DNA of 24,119 nucleotides from an uncultured Bacteroidia bacterium (GTDB taxonomy: Bacteria > Bacteroidota > Bacteroidia > Bacteroidales > CAJPTX01): positions 1-24,119 of the forward strand of contig CALHZE010000283.1 in the NCBI GenBank assembly GCA_938040915.1, read 5' to 3'. The notes below the pieces were generated by a model. That model worked only from the letters and a program-made list of their open reading frames with translations, did no database searches and was not told where the DNA came from. The translations under genes were made by a program, and so were the position numbers. Below are positions 6,659 to 14,471 of the stretch, piece by piece (the stretch's first letter is position 1; each line of letters begins with the position of its first letter).

Positions 6659-7774
6659 ATGAAAACAACAACGCTTGCACAGCAGTCCGAATACCGCGCA
6701 TGGCTACAAGACCTCAAGACGCGCATTCAGCAAACCCAAATCAAGGCGGCTATTCGCGTCAACACCGAGCTATTGCAACTCTATTGGCAGCTCGGGGCAG
6801 AGATTGTCAAAAAGCAACAAGATGCGAAATGGGGCGATGGCTTCCTTCCCAAACTCAGTCAAGATCTGCTCGATGCTTTCCCTGAGATGAAAGGGTTCTC
6901 GTTGACGAATCTGCGAGATATAAGACAGTGGTATCTATATTATAATCAAAAGGATCTAATTCGCCAACAAGTTGTCGGTGAATTAGAGAGTAGTCACTCA
7001 ACCCACACCACTCTCGTAGTTCAAGATCCTCCCTCTTTTTCCAATGTTCTCGACGAACGACTCTTTTTTTCCATCCCTTGGGGGCATCACATCATGATTA
7101 TGCGGCACTGCAAGAGCCTCCCAGAAGCAATATTTTATATCCGCTCTACGATGGAAAATAACTGGAGTCGCTCGGTGCTCAACCACCAAATCGAGTCGCG
7201 TCTTTTTGAACGTCAGGGAAAAGGCATTACTAATTTTCAAGAACGTCTCCCCAAACCCCAATCGGATCTTGCACAGCAACTTATTAAAGACCCTTATGTC
7301 TTTGATTTTCTCACGCTACGTAAAGATCATGATGAGCGAGAATTGCAAGCATATTTGGTAGAGAACATGATACACTTTCTTCTTGAGTTGGGAAAGGGCT
7401 TCTGTTTCTATGGTAAGAATGTGCGTCTCGACGTCAATGGTGATGAGTTTTTCCTAGACCTCCTTTTTTATAATGCTCAGTTGCATTGCTACGTAGTCGT
7501 GGAGCTGAAGACCGTCCCCTTTAAGCCCGAACACGTAGGGCAACTGAAATTCTATGTAACGGCAATCGATCGCCAACTCCGTCAAGAGGGCGATAACCCG
7601 ACCCTTGGGCTTCTGATTTGTAAGGACAAGAATGACGTGGTTGCAGAGTATGCTTTATCTGACCTAATCACCCCGATCGGGATCTCTGGTTACGAGCTCT
7701 ACAACAAGCTCTCGGAAGGGTATCAAGCGTCGCTCCCTACGATTGAGGAAATCGAGCACGCATTAGAATCCTAG
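6659..7774 (+). CDS. DUF1016/YhcG-family PD-(D/E)xK nuclease
   Basis: A 371-residue protein of the YhcG (DUF1016) family. The N-terminal helical domain (~10-175) has the usual ELLQLYWQLGAEIV, GFSLTNLRDIRQWY and IPWGHHIMIM. The C-terminal nuclease domain (~210-350) shows the PD-(D/E)xK site as D267 in EFFLDLLFYN and E282-L-K284 in VVVELK, followed by FKPEHVGQLKFYV. Relatives are common in prokaryotic accessory loci, often beside restriction-modification genes, and are thought to cut or process DNA; the substrate is not established. The ATG at 6659 is preferred to the TTG at 6653. No methylase or restriction subunit is adjacent, so this is a stand-alone copy. Its composition is more AT-rich than xseA. 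It ends 40 bp before the convergent dtd gene, with no clear hairpin between them. Confidence 0.9.
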   Translation: MKTTTLAQQSEYRAWLQDLKTRIQQTQIKAAIRVNTELLQLYWQLGAEIVKKQQDAKWGDGFLPKLSQDLLDAFPEMKGFSLTNLRDIRQWYLYYNQKDLIRQQVVGELESSHSTHTTLVVQDPPSFSNVLDERLFFSIPWGHHIMIMRHCKSLPEAIFYIRSTMENNWSRSVLNHQIESRLFERQGKGITNFQERLPKPQSDLAQQLIKDPYVFDFLTLRKDHDERELQAYLVENMIHFLLELGKGFCFYGKNVRLDVNGDEFFLDLLFYNAQLHCYVVVELKTVPFKPEHVGQLKFYVTAIDRQLRQEGDNPTLGLLICKDKNDVVAEYALSDLITPIGISGYELYNKLSEGYQASLPTIEEIEHALES

Positions 7775-7814
7775 AGGCAGTACGGCGCGTGATAGTTCTT
7801 GTAGAGTTTTCCCT

Positions 7815-8249
7815 TTATAGCAAGATCGTCACAGGACCGTCGTTCACCAACGCCACCTTCATGTCTGCACCAAAGCGCCCGCGCTGGATGGGGCGACCAA
7901 GGGTAGACTCCAGCCGCACAATCATTTCCTCATAGAGAGGCTCGGCGACCTCCCGCGGCGCACTCTCGATGTAAGAGGGGCGGTTTCCCTTAGCACACTG
8001 CGCATAAAGGGTAAACTGAGAGACGAGCAAGAGCTCGCCCCCAACGTCTACCAAACTCTTGTTCATTACCCCCGCCTCGTCATTAAAGATGCGGAGGTTG
8101 GGGATCTTACGCACGTGAAAGTCTAGATCTGCCGACTGGTCTGTGTGCGTAAAAGCAACGAGCACCAAAAGCCCCTGACCGATGGAGGCAATACATGCGC
8201 CGTCTACGGTCACCGATGCCGAGCTCACACGTTGGATTACAGAACGCAT
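7815..8249 (-). CDS. dtd: D-aminoacyl-tRNA deacylase
   Basis: A 144-residue DTD, the usual length, which hydrolyses D-amino acids (and glycine) mischarged onto tRNA. The chiral proofreading pocket is visible: SQFTLYA (77-83) and NDGPVT (136-141) with the Gly-cisPro pair, plus KGNRPSY and RGRFGADMKVALVN. I start at the ATG at 8249, which gives the canonical MRSVIQRV opening; the open frame extends 41 codons further upstream but only by overlapping the helicase gene. It lies 4 bp after the helicase stop and is the last gene of a thioredoxin-helicase-dtd unit. Confidence 0.95.
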   Translation of the reverse strand: MRSVIQRVSSASVTVDGACIASIGQGLLVLVAFTHTDQSADLDFHVRKIPNLRIFNDEAGVMNKSLVDVGGELLLVSQFTLYAQCAKGNRPSYIESAPREVAEPLYEEMIVRLESTLGRPIQRGRFGADMKVALVNDGPVTILL

Positions 8250-8253
8250 TGGC

Positions 8254-9504
8254 TTACTTCTTCCGTTTCTTGCTCTTCTTTGCCGCTTCAAATTTCTCCT
8301 CGCGTTCGTGTTCGCGGCGGATGAGCGTCGTCCAGTCTGACTCAGAGGCGCGCGAGAAGTCAAGCGTCGCATCGCGCTCCTCCTCCTCGAGATCGATGAT
8401 AGAAAGGTGCTGACCGATAAGCTTCTCTATTGCCTCGCGGAGCTTTGTTTCTTCGGGCGCGCAAAACGAAATAGCTACGCCATGACGGTTGCCACGACCC
8501 GTCCGCCCAATCCGGTGGATGTAGACCTCGGGTTCGGTGGGCATGTCATAATTGACCACGTAGTTGATGTCTGGGATGTCGAGACCGCGAGCAGAAAGAT
8601 CGGTTGCAATAAGAACGGGGTTACTTCCGTCAGAAAACGCGTTTAGAGCCCACTGTCGCTCCACTCTAGTCAATCCGCCGTGAATTACGCCAGTCTCTAT
8701 TTCTACGCGCCTCATGGCGGCTTGTACGCGCTCAGCACGTACCTGTGTCCGGACAAAGACGAGGATCTTAGCCTCGGGGTGCTCACGGATGACGCGCTCG
8801 AGGTAAAACCGCTTGTCATCCATTGACACCTCCAAAAGGGCGTGACGCACGTTGTGTGTAATAGGGTCTTCGGGGGCGATCTCTATACGGATCGGGTTGT
8901 AAACCAATCGGTGGGCAAGGCGCTTAATCTCGGGCGAAATGGTGGCAGAGTAAAAGAGCGTCTGTCGCCGACGGGGCATATGCCCAAGGAGGCTATCGAT
9001 ATCAGGGCGAAAGCCGAGGCTCAGCATCCTGTCAGCCTCATCCAAGACAAGCACCTGCAAGCTACTGAGCAGGAGGTGGCGGTTTCTCACCAAGTCTAAG
9101 ACGCGCCCAGGAGTTGCCACCACGACATCGGGGCGACGGGGGATGCTCTTCACGAGGTCGTCTATCGCGCCTCCACCAGTAACACAAAAGATGGTAACAC
9201 CCGTTCCCTCCGCAAGCTTGCGAAAAACCTCAGCAATCTGCCTTGCGAGCTCGTGCGTCGGCACAAGGACAAGGGCGCGAGGCGCATGTTCCTCAGGGCG
9301 GCGTTTCGAACGCCCAAGACGCTCGATGATCGGGATGGCAAAAGCCATCGTCTTGCCCGTCCCTGTTTGGGCAATCGCCAGCAAGTCAGAGCCCATAAGG
9401 GTCGGACGGATCGCTCGGAACTGGATATCCGTAGGACGACGAAACCCCTCGCGCTTTAGATTAGCGGCAAGGGGTGTGATGAAATGATAGTTCTCAAATA
9501 ACAC
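8254..9504 (-). CDS. DEAD-box ATP-dependent RNA helicase (RhlE-like)
   Basis: A 416-residue DEAD-box protein that unwinds or remodels RNA. Motifs in order are the Q motif (FRRPTDIQ, 21-28), Walker A AQTGTGKT (45-52), PTHELARQ, TPGR (131-134), DEAD (155-158), SAT (186-188), the second RecA domain with ATDLSARGLDIP, and HRIGRTGR (330-337). A short basic tail ends in KKSKKRKK, typical of RNA-binding extensions. The start is a GTG at 9504: no ATG is available and an in-frame stop lies just upstream. That GTG comes two bases after the TAG of the thioredoxin gene, which suggests translational coupling. Cold-shock, ribosome assembly or mRNA decay roles are known for relatives; this one cannot be assigned further. 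Confidence 0.93.
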   Translation of the reverse strand: MLFENYHFITPLAANLKREGFRRPTDIQFRAIRPTLMGSDLLAIAQTGTGKTMAFAIPIIERLGRSKRRPEEHAPRALVLVPTHELARQIAEVFRKLAEGTGVTIFCVTGGGAIDDLVKSIPRRPDVVVATPGRVLDLVRNRHLLLSSLQVLVLDEADRMLSLGFRPDIDSLLGHMPRRRQTLFYSATISPEIKRLAHRLVYNPIRIEIAPEDPITHNVRHALLEVSMDDKRFYLERVIREHPEAKILVFVRTQVRAERVQAAMRRVEIETGVIHGGLTRVERQWALNAFSDGSNPVLIATDLSARGLDIPDINYVVNYDMPTEPEVYIHRIGRTGRGNRHGVAISFCAPEETKLREAIEKLIGQHLSIIDLEEEERDATLDFSRASESDWTTLIRREHEREEKFEAAKKSKKRKK

Positions 9505-9506
9505 GA

Positions 9507-10037
9507 CTACAAGGCTGACTTAAAATCTTTAGAATACTCATCCCACGTCTTGGTCTCGTATGCGCTCGTCGCGATGTAGTTGAGGATGGGCTCTATCTCT
9601 TCGGGCTTCGCATACCCCGGCACGGTGGTAATCACCTGCCCGTCGGCTTTCATATAGACAATCATAGGGTAAGAGAGCCGTCCGCCAGAGAGGGTGATAG
9701 CGAGCGGATGTGTGCGCTCATTGCGCATAGGCGTATATTCCTTACCGAGGTACTTAACCGTCTCGCGCTGCTCGGCATCGAACTTTACAGGGTAGAAGTT
9801 CTTGCTAATGTACTCGGCAATCCCTTTGTGTCCGAAGGTGTCGGCATCGAGCTTCTTACACCAACCACACCAGTCGGTATAGAGGTCGATCAAGATAGGC
9901 TTCGGGTTCTTCTCGGCGGCAGCCATAGCTTCCTCAAGGGTATACCACTTGATAGGCGAGGCTGCTTGCAAGGAGGAGACAGCACAGAAAAAAAGGAGGG
10001 AGAGGAAGGCGGAAACAAGAATCAAACGGCTTTTCAT
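9507..10037 (-). CDS. Exported thioredoxin-like protein (CGWC active site)
   Basis: A 176-residue protein with a Sec signal peptide (hydrophobic 4-21, cleavage near LQA-AS) and a thioredoxin fold of the Thioredoxin_7/DUF255-like type. The redox site is C57-G-W-C60 in DWCGWCKKLDADTF, and the cis-proline before the active site is P124 in LSYPMIVY. It should act in the periplasm as a disulfide reductase or exchange protein; a lipoprotein cysteine is not obvious at the cleavage site. The partner is unknown. It is followed directly by the helicase gene. A 56-bp gap separates it from the MBOAT gene and contains a short inverted repeat (ggtta-aaa-taacc) but no clear promoter box. Confidence 0.9.
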   Translation of the reverse strand: MKSRLILVSAFLSLLFFCAVSSLQAASPIKWYTLEEAMAAAEKNPKPILIDLYTDWCGWCKKLDADTFGHKGIAEYISKNFYPVKFDAEQRETVKYLGKEYTPMRNERTHPLAITLSGGRLSYPMIVYMKADGQVITTVPGYAKPEEIEPILNYIATSAYETKTWDEYSKDFKSAL

Positions 10038-10093
10038 TTCTCTTCGCTTATTTGGTTAAAATAACCCCGTTGTAGGCAATATTGTTGTATCGC

Positions 10094-11608
10094 TTAGAAA
10101 TCAAAATATATAAATGGTTGCAAATCTGCCGTCTGTACCCGCAAAACGATGAGCACAACCGCTAGGGTCACAGCAAATTTCCACGCCCAATGGAGCGAGA
10201 TGAAGTTGCCACGCGCACGCTCAATCCACTGCGAAGGCATCCAGTGTAGCCCATAGCCCACCACCAGTAAGATTGTGGCTGCCCAATACGCAGTAACAAA
10301 CTGCGCAAAGTGGCGGATGTCAAATGCCCCCGTAATTTGCCCCAACACCTGCATCGCGTGATCGAAGTTGGTGGCACGAAAAAAGATCCACAGAAAGACG
10401 ACATAGTGGAAACAGAGCACCTTACGCACTATCCGCACCCCACGGCGGTTCAAAAACGAGCGCGGAAGACGGTCGATGAGCTTGCTCACCACGAGCCCCA
10501 CGCCGTGTGCCAAACCCCAGAAGACAAACGTCCAATCCGCCCCGTGCCACAAGCCCCCGAGAAGCATGGTGAGGGTCAAGCTCATCCACATCACAAGGCG
10601 TCCATGGCGACTCCCCCCGAGAGGGATATAGAGATAGTCGCGCAGCCATGAGGAAAGTGAGATATGCCAGCGTCGCCAAAAGTCCGTCAAACTCGCCGCT
10701 TTATACGGGAAGTTGAAGTTGAGGGCAAGGCGGTAACCAAGCAGGAGGGCAATCCCGATCGCGATATCGGTATAGCCTGAGAAGTCGCAATAGATTTGAA
10801 GGGTATAGCCATACGACGCCATAAGGTTCTCTACCCCAGAGTAGGCAACAGGGTTGTCAAAGACGCGATCGACAAGGTTGAGCGCGAGGTAATCTGACAA
10901 GATAATCTTCTTAAATAGCCCCACGAGGATCAGAAAAAGGGCATGCCCCGCCTCGCGCGTACTCAGGGTATAAGGGTTATGAATTTGCGGGATAAACTCC
11001 GAGGCGCGGACGATCGGACCGGCAATCAACTGAGGGAAAAAAGAGAGATAAAAGCCAAAATCGATGATATTTCGCAAGGGTTTGATATCGCCTCGGTAGA
11101 CATCGACAACATAACTGATGGCTTGGAAAGTGTAAAAGCTAATCCCCACGGGGAGGAGCACCATCCCCACCTCCGAGGGTTTGTCGAGCAGCCACGCGAG
11201 AAACTGAGCAAAGAGGTTGGTATGCTCAAGCTGGAGATCTGCCAGCGCATTGAGACTATTCACAAAAAAGAGTGTGTATTTGAAATACGCCAGCAACGCC
11301 AAATTAAAGCCAACAGACACAACAAGCGTAGTCTTACGCCACCGACGGGTCTGAAAGAAGTTTAAGAGCCTCCCTGTAGCGAAATTAAAGGCGATAGAGA
11401 GAAGAATCAGGAGAAAGAATAACCCGCAGCTCTTGTAGTAGAACAAAAGGCTCGCAGCAAAGAGAAAAGGCACGCGGATGGCGTTCCGTTTCCCAATCAA
11501 CAAGAGACCTACCCCAACAATGAGGAAAAAGAGCCAAAACTCCACGTGGGTAAAGAGCAAGGGCTGAAGATTGTTGTAGCTAAAGAACTCGACAATACGT
11601 TCCCACAT
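10094..11608 (-). CDS. MBOAT-family membrane O-acyltransferase (AlgI/PatA-like)
   Basis: A 504-residue polytopic membrane protein of the MBOAT family. Its ~10 hydrophobic segments frame the conserved cytoplasmic or re-entrant loop FWRRWHISLSSWLRDY (310-325) followed by LYIPLGG, and the catalytic histidine segment LGGLWHGADWTF (350-361, H355). Relatives AlgI and PatA move acetyl groups across the membrane for O-acetylation of alginate or peptidoglycan, handing them to SGNH-fold partners. Here two SGNH genes lie immediately upstream in the same operon, the nearer only 2 bp away, which supports such a relay. The acceptor polymer cannot be read from the sequence; the nearby lytic transglycosylase makes peptidoglycan a reasonable guess. 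Confidence 0.92.
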   Translation of the reverse strand: MWERIVEFFSYNNLQPLLFTHVEFWLFFLIVGVGLLLIGKRNAIRVPFLFAASLLFYYKSCGLFFLLILLSIAFNFATGRLLNFFQTRRWRKTTLVVSVGFNLALLAYFKYTLFFVNSLNALADLQLEHTNLFAQFLAWLLDKPSEVGMVLLPVGISFYTFQAISYVVDVYRGDIKPLRNIIDFGFYLSFFPQLIAGPIVRASEFIPQIHNPYTLSTREAGHALFLILVGLFKKIILSDYLALNLVDRVFDNPVAYSGVENLMASYGYTLQIYCDFSGYTDIAIGIALLLGYRLALNFNFPYKAASLTDFWRRWHISLSSWLRDYLYIPLGGSRHGRLVMWMSLTLTMLLGGLWHGADWTFVFWGLAHGVGLVVSKLIDRLPRSFLNRRGVRIVRKVLCFHYVVFLWIFFRATNFDHAMQVLGQITGAFDIRHFAQFVTAYWAATILLVVGYGLHWMPSQWIERARGNFISLHWAWKFAVTLAVVLIVLRVQTADLQPFIYFDF

Positions 11609-11610
11609 CG

Positions 11611-12831
11611 TTATTTTCCACGCTGGCGGATTAAAAGACGGTAAAGAGCCACCCCGAGGAGTTTCCCCTGAAGACGGTAGCCCTGAGGCGAGAGGTGCAG
11701 ACAGTCGTGCGCAGTGAGACCGTGGTTAAACCACGAATGGATGCTCCCAGCGCCGCCCATAATTCGGTTAAAGTCCCACAAGCCCACCTCTTGCTCTATG
11801 GCGAGGTTGCGGATCACCTCCGAGGCTTCCTCCACGCGAGGGTTAACCTCCTTGGTGCGTAGCAAGTGGTCATTGGGGGTCGTTAAAATGATAAAGACCC
11901 CTGGGCACGAAGCTTGCAGCTGCCCGATCAGCATCCGCAGATTACTTGCGAAGAGGAGGGGATCAAAACCGCGGTTGTAAGCATCGTTCGTGCCAAGGGA
12001 AATGATAATGATATCGGGCTTAAGAATCTCTAACTCTAAGGGGAGCGCCGTATTGCGAAGATAAGCGTTGACGTCAGCCCCGTTAAGCCCAGCGGCGTGG
12101 TAGATCAGTGGCGAGGCTTCGTTGTCAAAGACAAACCCCAAGAGACGAAAGGGCGAGTCGGTAGGCGAACTCTTCTTTAGCGTCAAGGCGAGTTTGGCGG
12201 GCGGCTCGTCAAAATGGAAGGTAGCGACCCCGCGGGTGGTATCGATGTTAATGGGCGTTTCGCCGTTCAGGAGGGGCAGAGGCACATTCTCCGAAGGGGC
12301 ATACAAGATAGAGACAATCTTGGGCAAAGAGGTATAGCCCCGTTCGGGCAAGAAACGGAGGTGGAGGGTCGAGTTGATATTCTTTGCCTCGATAGCCGAG
12401 GAGGAAAGCCCGAGGGGTTGCGGATGGCGGTTCTTGGTGCTCAGGGTCGGAGTCCAGCCTTTTCGGTTTGCACTCGAGCTCTTCAAGTCGAGGGGCTCGT
12501 TGGTGCGCGCCATCCCATATGGAAAAGCAAAACCGCGCGGGGGGAGCTCGATACCAAACTGGTCAGTTAGGTAGTTGCGCGTAGCACACGAAGAGAAGTC
12601 ACCCTGAATATGAGAGTCGCCGAGCTGGAGGATTGTCAGCCGCTTCCCCTTCTTCGGGTTCCAAACGGGTGCTCCCAACGAATTCTCAATCGAGTTATCT
12701 GGCCAATAGAGGGCGAGGCTGTCTAGATACGCATCGCTCCATGTCGAGGCATCATCAGAGGTCTGTCCCCAAAGGCTCACACTTGACAAGCACAAAACAA
12801 CGAGGAGCGACACAGCTTTTATAAACGACAT
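11611..12831 (-). CDS. Secreted SGNH/GDSL-hydrolase-fold protein (acyltransferase partner candidate)
   Basis: A 406-residue protein with an N-terminal signal peptide (MSFIKAVSLLVVLCLSSVSLWG). The SGNH blocks are present: GDSH (71-74) in LQLGDSHIQGD with serine 73 as nucleophile, a block II-like GLNGAD (248-253), block III LGTND (279-283), and block V D376-C-L-H379 as the acid-base pair. The enzyme should act in the periplasm on ester-linked acyl groups, either removing them or transferring them as PatB and AlgX/AlgJ do. I start at the ATG at 12831; the open frame reaches further into the upstream gene but the signal peptide fixes this start. It is 22 bp after the first SGNH gene and 2 bp before the MBOAT gene. 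Confidence 0.87.
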   Translation of the reverse strand: MSFIKAVSLLVVLCLSSVSLWGQTSDDASTWSDAYLDSLALYWPDNSIENSLGAPVWNPKKGKRLTILQLGDSHIQGDFSSCATRNYLTDQFGIELPPRGFAFPYGMARTNEPLDLKSSSANRKGWTPTLSTKNRHPQPLGLSSSAIEAKNINSTLHLRFLPERGYTSLPKIVSILYAPSENVPLPLLNGETPINIDTTRGVATFHFDEPPAKLALTLKKSSPTDSPFRLLGFVFDNEASPLIYHAAGLNGADVNAYLRNTALPLELEILKPDIIIISLGTNDAYNRGFDPLLFASNLRMLIGQLQASCPGVFIILTTPNDHLLRTKEVNPRVEEASEVIRNLAIEQEVGLWDFNRIMGGAGSIHSWFNHGLTAHDCLHLSPQGYRLQGKLLGVALYRLLIRQRGK

Positions 12832-12853
12832 GGGGGCTTTTACGACAAGCGAG

Positions 12854-14440
12854 TTACTGCAACTGTTCTTCGATGAGCTGAGCGCCGTAAGCATCGGCGT
12901 TAGCATAGAAGTCCAAAAGCGCCGTAGAGAACATCTCGGCTAAGAAGCGCGCCCCGCGGGGGGTAAAGTGCACATAGTCGCTCGTGGCCAGCGGCGGCGT
13001 GGTGTTGACCCAACGGATAATAGAGTTCGTACCTCCCATGGCAGCATAGCTATCCCAGAATGCGATCCCCGCCCTGAGTGCCGCATCACGTTGTGCCGTC
13101 CGCACGCGCCCCACATTGGGGTAAGAGTGGAAGCTCTCTTCCTCCTTAAGCCCCATATCACTCACGCCCAACAGGATGAACGTAGCCGAGGGGAGAAGCT
13201 CCTTAAGGCGTTCGATCTGCGTCTGCAGTTGCCTACTGTAGTGGTTGTAGTTAGAAAGCTGCGAAGGGACGACATTCACCCCAAACTGGAGCAACACAAG
13301 CTTGGGCGACAAAACACGCTCGACCTCCCTAAACATCGTGTCAGAGATAGCTCCAAAGTCCGTCCCCCCGCTTCCACGCAAGGGGACATTATCTACCTGG
13401 ATGCCAGAGCCCGTGTCAAACGCCAGTCCGTAGATATTGGGCGGCTCAGCAGCAGAAAACTGTACAGAGAACTTACCCGCCGAGAGCGGCAAGGGCAAGA
13501 CCGTCTGTTGTAAACAGGGTGACGGGGCAAAGGTCTGCATCGTCGCCGTTGAGTCGTTAACATAGACCCCGATTTTACACGCCGAGGCGGGGTTAGAGAA
13601 AAGCACCTTACACTGCGAGAACTGCATTCCGCGCCCTGCTTTCAAATCACGCTTTACGCGAACCTCGGCGACCACTTGCGAGGTATCTGTCTTCTCCCCT
13701 TGTGTCTCAAAGCGACAGACACTCCCCAAAAGTCCATAAGAGAGTTCCTTTTTCCGGCGGTGTGCTGGCATAATAGAGTAAAAATGCCACGGACGCGAGG
13801 GCGTCAACGTAAGTCCGTAAGGGGGGTAAAGAGGCGGAACGGGGGGAACGTAACCGACACCTGCCCCACCAAAGACCTTTTGAAGACGGCTTCGCAAGTA
13901 AGACGAAACACGGTCGCCCTCGATTTGCGAGTCGCCATAGTGGAGGATTCTGACCTCCTCACCCGTCGTCTCTATCGCCTGCAAGTGGCGACAGAAGTTA
14001 AGAAGCTGCCGATACCCCTCCTCACCAAACTCAAGTCTCTGTACTGGGGGCTGTTTCCCAGCCTCCTCTTTGCCCGAAGTGTTCTTCACACCGTCGGTCT
14101 TGTTGGGAGTTGTCTCTCTTTCGGTGTTACGAACCTCAACCCTTGGGCGCATAGCTGCCGCAGCCGTTGGCGAGAGCGACGGCGTTGCCTCACGATCTGG
14201 GGCGACTTCTTCGTCTAAGGTTTCTGCCAAGGCGTCTACTTGCGCAAGGTGTTGAAGCGCCTCGGCGTCTAACGTCAAATCTTGCAGAGAGTCGCGAGTA
14301 ACAAAGCCAGGCAGCTGCGAACGGCGCGGCATCCAATACTCAGCAAGTGGGAGTAGTGCCGAGCTGTCATTCAAAAAGGCAAGTACATACAGCACCGCAA
14401 GCAGCGCCGTAAGAAAGAGGACGACCTTGCGAAAGACCAT
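12854..14440 (-). CDS. Membrane-anchored SGNH/GDSL-hydrolase-fold protein
   Basis: A 528-residue protein with an uncleaved-looking N-terminal membrane helix (4-23), a ~110-residue polar, low-complexity linker (about 45-135, rich in E, T and P), and an SGNH domain. Block I is HYGDSQIEGDR (167-177, S171), block III is FGVN (386-389, where many relatives have GxND) and block V is D488-Y-V-H491 in SDYVHFTPRG. The full Ser-Asp-His set is thus present. It probably faces the periplasm, tethered to the inner membrane, beside the MBOAT encoded two genes on. I start at the ATG at 14440; a TTG one codon earlier is possible. It follows the lytic transglycosylase gene by 31 bp. Confidence 0.85.
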   Translation of the reverse strand: MVFRKVVLFLTALLAVLYVLAFLNDSSALLPLAEYWMPRRSQLPGFVTRDSLQDLTLDAEALQHLAQVDALAETLDEEVAPDREATPSLSPTAAAAMRPRVEVRNTERETTPNKTDGVKNTSGKEEAGKQPPVQRLEFGEEGYRQLLNFCRHLQAIETTGEEVRILHYGDSQIEGDRVSSYLRSRLQKVFGGAGVGYVPPVPPLYPPYGLTLTPSRPWHFYSIMPAHRRKKELSYGLLGSVCRFETQGEKTDTSQVVAEVRVKRDLKAGRGMQFSQCKVLFSNPASACKIGVYVNDSTATMQTFAPSPCLQQTVLPLPLSAGKFSVQFSAAEPPNIYGLAFDTGSGIQVDNVPLRGSGGTDFGAISDTMFREVERVLSPKLVLLQFGVNVVPSQLSNYNHYSRQLQTQIERLKELLPSATFILLGVSDMGLKEEESFHSYPNVGRVRTAQRDAALRAGIAFWDSYAAMGGTNSIIRWVNTTPPLATSDYVHFTPRGARFLAEMFSTALLDFYANADAYGAQLIEEQLQ

Positions 14441-14471
14441 CAATCACCGAGTGTAAAAGAAATGCACCAGC

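Noticed and set aside
8250..8372. 41-codon extension of dtd
   Set aside because: It overlaps the 3' end of the helicase gene, and DTD proteins begin with the MR-V-Q-RV segment encoded from 8249.
12968..13513. 181-codon + strand frame opposite the anchored SGNH gene
   Set aside because: It is antisense to a gene with full SGNH blocks, shows no domain, and its composition fits a shadow frame.
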